Part shown: positions 27,499 to 34,800 of the stretch, piece by piece
Position numbering within the stretch: the first letter of the stretch is position 1
How the letters are laid out: each line of letters opens with the position of its first letter
NCBI GenBank assembly: GCA_017473945.1
Contig: JAFUIW010000070.1
Location: forward strand, 1 to 50,080
Reading direction: 5' to 3'
Origin: Methanobrevibacter sp.
GTDB lineage: Archaea; Methanobacteriota; Methanobacteria; Methanobacteriales; Methanobacteriaceae
Length of the DNA stretch: 50,080 nucleotides
Notes under the pieces: generated by a model
What the model saw: the letters and a program-made list of their open reading frames with translations, nothing else
Told to the model about the DNA's origin: nothing
Database searches by the model: none
Position numbers and translations under genes: made by a program

Positions 27499-27529
27499 AC
27501 ATATGTAAAAATTTGATATATGTTAACAT
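27499..27529. promoter_or_regulatory. Candidate PadR operator in the divergent promoter region
   Basis: Two ATGT/ACAT palindromes lie between padR and the plus-strand isomerase gene: ACATATGT (27499-27506) and ATGTTAACAT (27520-27529), about two helix turns apart. PadR-family sites often contain ATGT and ACAT half-sites, so self-repression is plausible. Confidence 0.5.
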
Positions 27530-27559
27530 TTATTATATTGACATTACTTATATATAAAT

Positions 27560-28273
27560 ATGAAATTAGGTTTTACAACACTAGCTTTATTCATGGAACC
27601 TAACAATGACATCATCGATTTAGCTAAAAAACACGGATTTGAAATAATTGAAATTCTCGGAGAAGACCCATTCTATGAAAAGGACAACGGTGAATTTAAG
27701 GATTGCGGATTGGACATGAGAATTCATGCAGCAACAGTGGACATCAATATAGCAAGTCTAAACAAAGGAATCCGGGCTGAAAGTGTAAAACAGATGATTC
27801 AATGTGGCCATTATGCCGAAAGCATCAACGCAAATACAATTACAGTCCATCCAGGAATCATCGGACGTAACGAGCCTCACCTTAGAAAATGGGCACTGGA
27901 ACTAGCTATTGAAAGTGTTGGAGAAATTATTGACAACACCAATGTAGAAATTTCAGTTGAAAACATGCCGGTTAGAGGTAAGTTTTTAGGCAATACCGTT
28001 GAAGAAATCGAGATGATTCAGGAAGCAACAGGCTGTTCATTGACAATTGACACCGGCCATGGAAACACCTGTGGAAACCTTGAAGAGATGTTGTCCTTAA
28101 AAAACATCAGCTATTGCCATCTGAACGACAATGATGGAGTTAAAGACCAGCACATTGCATTAGGTGAAGGTACATTGGATTTGAATTTGCTTAAAAAGAT
28201 TGACACTGCAATTATAGAGTTAAATAACTTCGATAACATCTTAAAAAGTAAAAATGTTATTGATAACTTATAA
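27560..28273 (+). CDS. Sugar phosphate isomerase/epimerase-like TIM-barrel protein
   Basis: A 237-residue protein of the xylose isomerase-like / AP endonuclease 2 fold. Metal-ligand-like segments appear in barrel order: RIHAATVDINIAS, ANTITVHPGIIG, ISVENMPVRG, LTIDTGHGNTCG, and SYCHLNDNDGVKDQHIALGEG near the C-terminus. It could isomerise a sugar phosphate or act like endonuclease IV. The length (237, against about 280 for endonuclease IV) and the lack of DNA-loop motifs favour an isomerase or hydrolase. It is divergent from padR. Its 3' end faces the HAD gene across a repeat-rich gap. Confidence 0.78.
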   Translation: MKLGFTTLALFMEPNNDIIDLAKKHGFEIIEILGEDPFYEKDNGEFKDCGLDMRIHAATVDINIASLNKGIRAESVKQMIQCGHYAESINANTITVHPGIIGRNEPHLRKWALELAIESVGEIIDNTNVEISVENMPVRGKFLGNTVEEIEMIQEATGCSLTIDTGHGNTCGNLEEMLSLKNISYCHLNDNDGVKDQHIALGEGTLDLNLLKKIDTAIIELNNFDNILKSKNVIDNL

Positions 28274-28290
28274 TTTATAATTATTTTTTT

Positions 28291-28330
28291 TATAAGTTAT
28301 TAGTTATAAGTTATAACTTATAAGTTATAC
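28291..28330. repeat. Second AAGTTAT palindrome cluster
   Basis: A perfect 20-bp palindrome TTATAAGTTATAACTTATAA (28304-28323) is flanked by further AAGTTAT copies at 28293 and 28322. The motif is the one crowding the region upstream of parA, 10 kb away. It lies between convergent genes, so it could serve as a terminator hairpin, but sharing the motif with the parA field suggests a common binding protein. Confidence 0.6.
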
Positions 28331-28347
28331 ATCTAAAAAAAATAATA

Positions 28348-29142
28348 TTAAAAATCAATCATAGTGACCTCAAAAATGTCTTCAATGACATAATCTGTCT
28401 TGTCCATCATCTTTGGAGACACTTCTTCCTGCTGTTCGATGGTTAGGACACTGACATCCGCCTTTTTAAAAGCCAATATGTCATTGAGACCATCACCGAC
28501 CATCATGACCTTATAGCCACCTTCCTTAAGAATTGAAACAACCTCACATTTTCCCCGTGTGGAAACAGTACCGTATGCATTGTCTTCAGGAACATCCAGC
28601 ATATTGGCTAATCTATTGATAGCTCCCTTTCTGTCACCTGAAGCGATGAATATTTCAATACCACGGGATTTCAAAGTCTCGACAGTTTCAAATACCTTAG
28701 GGAAAAACTTGCCTGCAGAAGTTATGGTATAAGCAACAACGCCCAAATCCATATCGACAATCAGGGCGGATCCATTGCATAACTCAAAATGAGGAATCTT
28801 ATCACGTAAAATATCAAATCCGTCAGTGATGTCTGCAATAGTTGATGAGGTTTCATTGTCCAGAATCTCTTTAACTTCAGCCTTTGAAACCTGTTTTGTG
28901 GAAAAACTGATGTCAAAATCTATATTGTACTGCCCAATAACATCCGAAATTAAAGTATTTTGATCAAGTTTCAATAATTTATTGGTATTGAATTGAAGTA
29001 CCACCAAAGCCAGCGCATCAGCCTGATCAATCAAATCTAGAGAGTTAATATCTGTGAATATATTTCCATTTAAAACATCCTTAATAACCCTATACCTTTC
29101 TATCAAAGTTCCGGAGTTATCAAATACAACCGCTTTTTTCAT
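28348..29142 (-). CDS. HAD-superfamily hydrolase, P-type-ATPase-like phosphatase
   Basis: A 264-residue soluble HAD protein. Motif I is FDNSGTL at residues 7-13. Its second position after the nucleophile is Ser rather than Asp, reminiscent of the DKTGT motif of P-type ATPases. Motif II is in IEIFIASGDRKG, the motif III lysine is in STRGKCEVV, and motif IV is MVGDGLNDILAFKKADVSV. A helical cap (about 20-100) lies after motif I. Methanogens have such soluble P-type-ATPase-like phosphatases. The substrate is unknown. It is convergent with the TIM-barrel gene. Confidence 0.82.
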   Translation of the reverse strand: MKKAVVFDNSGTLIERYRVIKDVLNGNIFTDINSLDLIDQADALALVVLQFNTNKLLKLDQNTLISDVIGQYNIDFDISFSTKQVSKAEVKEILDNETSSTIADITDGFDILRDKIPHFELCNGSALIVDMDLGVVAYTITSAGKFFPKVFETVETLKSRGIEIFIASGDRKGAINRLANMLDVPEDNAYGTVSTRGKCEVVSILKEGGYKVMMVGDGLNDILAFKKADVSVLTIEQQEEVSPKMMDKTDYVIEDIFEVTMIDF

Positions 29143-29553
29143 AATATCAACTTATATAAGTTTAATTTAGCCTTCTCTAAAATAATCAAAAATGTGTTTA
29201 AATTAAGAGTTTCATCATTGTTTATACTGTAAAATATCATCAGTCTAGGATATATTTCTTAATATCCTCATTAAAATGGTATATAAATATGTATACATTA
29301 ATTTTTCCATTCTGGAATTAAATTCTACTACAAATAGTTATATTTTTCAAAAAGATAGTAAAAGCCAAAACAGTTAAATAAGATGTTTCAATGATAACAA
29401 TTTTTCAAAGTGAGTTCAACAAGCTTTAAATAAAAAATAAACCAATAGACTATTGCAAAAGCCTTCTAAAAATATTAAAATAAGAGATAGAAAATGAATT
29501 TAATTACACATTTGATATCTCAAGCCATATTAATCAAAATGGAGGTGAAGTCC
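29143..29553. other. AT-rich intergenic stretch upstream of a tiny ORF
   Basis: No larger gene was recognised. The part near 29143 should carry the HAD promoter. The rest probably holds the promoter of the 25-codon ORF. An in-frame ATG at 29494 could extend that ORF to 45 codons, but it lacks a good ribosome binding site. Confidence 0.45.
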
Positions 29554-29631
29554 ATGGAATTAATTATATTCCTACTAGTGATATATTGCTTCAATATATT
29601 GAAGTTACTAATGATTTCTAGATACAAATAA
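29554..29631 (+). CDS. Tiny hydrophobic protein, 25 residues
   Basis: The ATG follows an ideal GGAGGTGA with five bases between. The product begins MELIIFLLVIYCFNILKLLM and ends ISRYK, a single membrane-helix length with a basic tail. Inside the ORF, 29580-29604 contains overlapping self-complementary stretches, including the 16-bp palindrome CTTCAATATATTGAAG. Structured elements follow at 29653 and 29831. Leader and layout resemble the 26-codon ORF at 1819-1899. Type I toxin, small membrane protein and leader peptide remain open. Confidence 0.5.
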   Translation: MELIIFLLVIYCFNILKLLMISRYK

Positions 29632-29652
29632 TAATTAATTTAACTTCATCTC

Positions 29653-29745
29653 AAAAAGGCAGTTAATAAAATCAATATCAATAATTGAAAAATCCCTGAT
29701 TTCAATTAGGCTTTTGCTTGATGAACACTAATTAACTGCCTTTTT
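29653..29745 (+). ncRNA. Candidate structured RNA or terminator: 15-bp arms around a hairpin
   Basis: AAAAAGGCAGTTAAT (29653-29667) and ATTAACTGCCTTTTT (29731-29745) are perfect complements. Between them is an 8-bp hairpin AATTGAAA/TTTCAATT (29683-29690 and 29700-29707). The T-run ends the element on the plus strand, 22 bases after the hydrophobic ORF. It may be the 3' end of that mRNA or an RNA of its own. Either strand is possible. Confidence 0.55.
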
Positions 29746-29830
29746 CAAAAAAACAATTACATTTATATATAACATTCCATAATATTAATACACAAGAGAT
29801 TTCAAATCTCATATAGATTAATATGGCTTA

Positions 29831-29885
29831 TTTAATGTCTTAAGGGATATTGCAAAGCAAAATTACTTTGCAATATGACATTAAA
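29831..29885 (+). ncRNA. Candidate nested-hairpin RNA with 5' bulge
   Basis: Outer arms TTTAATGTC (29831-29839) and GACATTAAA (29877-29885) enclose inner arms ATATTGCAAAG (29847-29857) and CTTTGCAATAT (29866-29876), with a seven-base one-sided bulge. A short GATA/TATC hairpin with seven Ts follows at 29889-29907, suggesting a transcript end. The fold (outer stem, 5' bulge, inner stem) equals that of the repeats at 1310 and 1512 read on the minus strand, although the sequences differ. The stretch 29908-30091 shows nothing further. Confidence 0.5.
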
Positions 29886-30401
29886 TGTGATAGGACTATC
29901 TTTTTTTAAACCAATACTAAATTATGAAAACCACACTAATCCGTATTCACAATAAACACTAATAACTCCATTTTTCTAAAAAACAATATATCATATATTT
30001 AATAGACAATTCAAAATTTTTGGAGTGATATTGGTTTTAACAATAATACAGAGAAAATATACTCACTAATTTTTTAAAAAAAAGTTTCTGTGACTGTCAA
30101 AATGTTAGCTCTTTGACAGAATTTTCTTAAATTTTTTTATTTTTCTTTGTTTTTGTTAAAAAGTAGTGTCCATCTTTAAAAAGGTTTAAATAGTAGTTGT
30201 TGTTTGTTTTTCAAGTGGCTTTCATTTTTCTGATATTTTAGTTTTTTATTCCTTTTTAAATTCTTTGAATTTTTAATTAATTTAATATTTTTTTCTTAAA
30301 CTTATTTTTCATAGTTTTTCTTTTGTTTGATTGAAAATTAAGCCTTAATAAAGTTTATATAGGTTGGAAAACAAATATTTATATATGAAACCCAAAAATA
30401 A

Positions 30402-30890
30402 ATGCCTTCCATTTCTTATTTTGGATGCAAACAATATATTTCTGATCCTGTTCGAAAAAATGATGAAAAATCATCAAAAAGTCATTTTGGCGTAAATACT
30501 ATTCAATTTGTTTTATATATTGATGGAATTCTCGATAAAAATTGCTTTATTAATGAAAAAGGAGTTATTGAATACCATGATCCTCATTGTAAGAATTGTT
30601 TCTCTAATGATTTAATTAAAAAATCATTTAATAAGCGTAAAATATTTTTAGAAAATGGAATAAGTGTTATAATTAAAGTTAAACGATATTTATGTAAGAA
30701 ATGCATAAAATACAGTCAAGTAAGGCTAAATGGAATTTATGAAGATTACTGCAATTTTTCAGTTAAAATGAAAAATAAAGCAGTTAAACTAAGAACTAGA
30801 GGTTGGGATTCATTAAGAAATATTACTTTGGCTTATTCTGTCTTTAATGATGTTAAATGTCTTATGAAACCATTAGAAAATCTTTATTAA
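30402..30890 (+). pseudogene. Transposase, N-terminal part (frameshifted)
   Basis: This 162-codon frame carries the N-terminal DNA-binding part of a DDE transposase, including a zinc-ribbon-like arrangement (HDPHCKNC then YLCKKC, about residues 63-107) and a basic helical segment. The frame ends shortly after FNDVKCL. Reading passes to the -1 frame around GTTAAATG near 30855, where KMSYETIRKSL continues a plausible transposase. Either one base was gained or lost, or a programmed -1 shift joins the two halves. A TATA-like stretch just before the ATG (near 30378) could drive it. Confidence 0.7.
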
Positions 30891-31687
30891 TTCATGAGGG
30901 ACTTTACTATTTAAACGAAGAATTAAAAATTTCAGGTTATGTTGCATACGATGTACAATGGATTAGAATCAATAGAAAATGGCATTATCGACATGTATTG
31001 TTTGATATATTCCATAGAATGCCAATAGCAGAGTTATTGGCTAAAAAAGAAGATTCAAAAACAACTAAAAATTTCTTAAAAAACAGTATCCAACCAAAAG
31101 ACTGCATTGCAATTGTTACAGATTTAAAACCAAGTTATGATAAAATAATGAGAGAATTAGGTTTTGTTCATCAACATTGTACATTTCATTTCTTATTAAA
31201 TATTTATGACTCCATTAGTCCAGAATTAACAAAAATTCGAAAAGAATTTGAAAGAAATTTAAAAAATAAGGAACCAAATCTCTCTGACAATCAAATCAAA
31301 GAAAAATCAAAACAATTCATAGAAGACTATAAATCAGAAATAAATGAATATTTAAGTTTAATTTACCAATTATTTAAACAACAAACATATAATAAAGCAA
31401 TACACTATATAGATTTATTAAAAATAGAATCAGTTAATTTTCCAAAGCTTTTAAAAGAATATATGAATGAAAAATTTTTCCCAGAATATAAAAAATTCAT
31501 ACACTTCCTTGAAAAAAGACATAAAGGAAAATTAGACAATACAAACAACCAAATAGAAAACTACATAGGCAATACAATGCCACGATCACACAAAAAGAAG
31601 TTTAGAACAATGGAAGGTGTATTTAATCAGATAATGCTTCAAAAAAATGGATGGGTTGAAAAAAGAAAACAAGAGCTAACATTTTGA
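30857..31687 (+). pseudogene. Transposase, C-terminal catalytic part (frameshifted)
   Basis: This 276-codon frame carries the RNase H-like core. The likely DDE triad is the Asp in VAYDVQWI, the Asp in AIVTDLKPSYD and the Glu in NNQIENYIG, followed by the basic PRSHKKKFRTMEG segment near the C-terminus. It overlaps the N-terminal frame by 34 bases in the -1 phase and ends inside the right terminal repeat. Apart from the shift both halves are open and look intact, so the damage, if any, is recent. Confidence 0.75.
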
Positions 31688-31742
31688 CAGTCCCCGCCAA
31701 AAATTTGTGACAATATTTAAATAATCTTGAAATAAAAATTTT

Positions 31743-31793
31743 AATTATAATCAATGAATTATTATTAAAAATTAATTATAATTGATTATGATT
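31743..31793 (+). promoter_or_regulatory. Leader inverted repeat of the beta-helix adhesin
   Basis: AATTATAATCAAT (31743-31755) and ATTGATTATGATT (31781-31793) pair over 12 of 13 positions in the 5' region of the adhesin. A TATA-like ATATTTAAATAA lies near 31713, just outside the IS end. It could be an operator or a leader hairpin. Confidence 0.4.
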
Positions 31794-31824
31794 TTATTTA
31801 ATCAGTTCAAAAGGAGGTGAAAAA

Positions 31825-34800
31825 ATAAAGAAGAGAAAAATATTGATTTCATTAATGTTAATTTGTTTCATAATGTTATCATTAAACTTTGTTGCTGCAA
31901 ATAATAATGAAACTATTTCCGGGAATGAAAGTGTATCTATAATAACCGAGCCCATACTGCAAATTTCTAATGAGGATATCCAAATTAAAGATAATTTAAG
32001 TGCTGTAGAAGGAAAAGTTATTGAAATCGACCAAAATAATTATGAAAATTATTTTGATGCTAGAACCGGTAAAATATTGCAAAGTGCAAGCATTTCTAGT
32101 GGAGATACATTGAAAATTGGAAATATTTCCGAAAGAGCATTTGTTATTGACCGCCAACTGACTTTAATGCCCATCACTCCAAACGATCAAATCAAAAATG
32201 GATTCATACATCTGATTAAGGGAAGTGATGGTTCTACAATTACAAATTTAACTATTAATAATACAAAAACTACTTTGAATATTCGAGGTGTTACAGTAGG
32301 TCAACTACACGGTATATGGTTATCTCACTCTAACAATAACCTAATTTCATATAATACAATTAGAATAGCAAATTCTGGAGGAGTTTATGCTATGCCGATG
32401 GGATGGTCTAGTAATAATCGGATTATTTACAATGATATGAAAACATACATTAGTACTAATATTATTATGGGGGATTCACATTACAATCTGATTTCACATA
32501 ATAGTTTAGAGGTATTATCATATTCAGACATGTCTGTTACAAATTTGATTTACTTTAATCCATTTAATCATGCTGATTATACTGGAACTCCATTATGTAA
32601 AGGCAACATAATTTCCTACAATTATTTGAAAGGATTCTGCACACTGCCAATGTCTATAATTTTACAATTTGAATATGCTAACCACGATGGGACAATTGTT
32701 GCGAATAATACGATTATTAAAGGATCAATCGGAATCAATTTAAATGGTAATAATGTTTCTGTTTATGGAAATACAGTTATCAACAGTGGTACGGGCATTT
32801 CCGTTAGTGGAAGTGATTTTGCTGTTTGGAACAACACCATAAGTGGTAATAGCCAGCAGACAGGTATCAGGTCAAATTGTGCTGAAAATTCTAAAGGTAT
32901 TATATATGACAATAATGTGACATTCAGTGATGTTTCTGTTGGTATGTCATTAACAAATAACATTGAAGCATACAACAATAATATTAATATTGAAAATTAT
33001 GGAGTGGGGATTTCACTTTCAGGTGAAAATACCACAATTCATCATAATAACATTAAGAATAATCATGATGCTGGCGTTTCAATATTAGGCAGCTACAATA
33101 CTGTCAGTAAAAATATTATAACTACAAACAATATCGGCGTGACAATACCTTCTACATTAAACGGTAATGTAAGGTACTATAACAACACCATTACCGATAA
33201 TAAGATAACAAGTGATAGTTATGGTATTTCTATAACTGGTTTAGTATACAACTCCATTATAAAAGATAATGTTATTGAAACTAATGGTTCAATGGGTATT
33301 AATATACAGATTACTGATAAGGAATCAAATACCCAATTAGATAATATTGTTAATGGAGTAATCCAAAATTCAACCGCCATTATTATTAATGATGACAACT
33401 TCTACCAATTCTTTGATGAAGATGGATATTTTATCTATAAGTTTGAGGAAGACAAATCCAAAGTTATATTTTTGACATTTTTATCTAATAAAAATCTAAT
33501 CTTTGATGATAAAATCACAGTAATTAGTAATAAAATGGACAATCTCCTATTCAATGTCACTGTAACATTTGAAGGAGATGCTGATGGATCAGTTATAAGA
33601 GATTTTAATTTCATCAATTATGATAAAGAAGCAATTGTAATCAATAATGTTAATGACATTACAGTCAGTGAAAATAACATCACAGACATCTATAAAAAAG
33701 GAAGTAATTCAAATACTGCAATTTTAATCCAAGGTGTTTGTAATAATGAAATAATCACAAAAAACAATATTTACATTAATGCTAAAACCGATTATGTTTA
33801 TGCTATTACAGCGCCGGCAATAGGTTCCAATGGAAGATTAAATAGAGATTTCTCCAAAGGATTTTCAGTGAATGACAATACAATCATCATGATTTCAACA
33901 GGCATGGCAGAAGCAATTTATACTGATGCAATAGCTTTCAGTGAATTTGATAATAATAAGATCAATATTATGGCTAATGGTTATGCATATGGTATTGCTC
34001 TTGCTAATTTGATAGGTAAACTAACTAACAATAGCATTGAAAACAATGAAATTGTTATTCATACAGATCAAATGGCTTATTTGATTGAATTACATATGGT
34101 AGAAAACACTACAATTTCAAACAACACATTATATGGTGAAAGCAATGGCATTTATGGTATAGGAGTATACAGTTCAAGCAATGTTACAATTGAAAACAAT
34201 ACTATTTCAGCATTTGGAGGAGATTTGAAAAATATTAAATCAATTGAAGATGTATTAGGAATTGGAAATGCAGCAATTTCCACAATAAGATTTGTAGACA
34301 ATATTTCAATAAATAACAATTTAATTATTACCAACATTACAAATCCAATATCCAAGATTAATGTGGAAAATGAATCTAGTGTAAATGTTTCTTCAAATTC
34401 CTATGTTGTTAATAATGATAACTTTAATACATATTTCAAAAATAATGAACTAATTAAAGGAAATATTGAGGAAAATGGCAAAATATTGTTATATAATTTT
34501 ACCAATGGGCAAAAAATGGAAATAACTTCCCCAATTATAATCAGCTCATATGACAGCAATATTCCAACTACAGTTTCATTAATATTAAATAAAGCAACAA
34601 ATGTTACAATCTGTAATATTAACTTTGTAAACTCAACAATTGAGCTAAAAAGTTCATCAAACAATACAATTTTTAATAATAGCTTTGATTCAACTTATTC
34701 CAATATTTTAATAATCAATCGTGGGGAAAATAACACATTTACAAATAATTCAATTAGCATTAACAGTGATAAGATTTCTGCAATCCAATTAACAAAAACT

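Larger units (their letters stand above)
30092..31692 (+). mobile_element. Insertion sequence with 22-bp terminal inverted repeats, ISM1-like
   Basis: The left end 30092-30113 (begins GACTGTCAAAATG) and the right end 31671-31692 are perfect inverted copies over 22 bases. Seven further outer bases match only in part, which would give 29-bp ends as described for ISM1 of Methanobrevibacter smithii. No clean target duplication is evident. The element holds a transposase split by a frameshift. The 288 bases before it are strikingly T-rich on the plus strand and include TATA-like TTTAAATA near 30184. The right repeat contains the transposase stop and lies about 130 bases before an adhesin start. 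Confidence 0.82.

Noticed and set aside
29494..29631. Longer 45-codon version of the hydrophobic ORF
   Set aside because: The upstream ATG lacks a ribosome binding site, while the ATG at 29554 has an ideal one. The added residues are not part of a clear domain.
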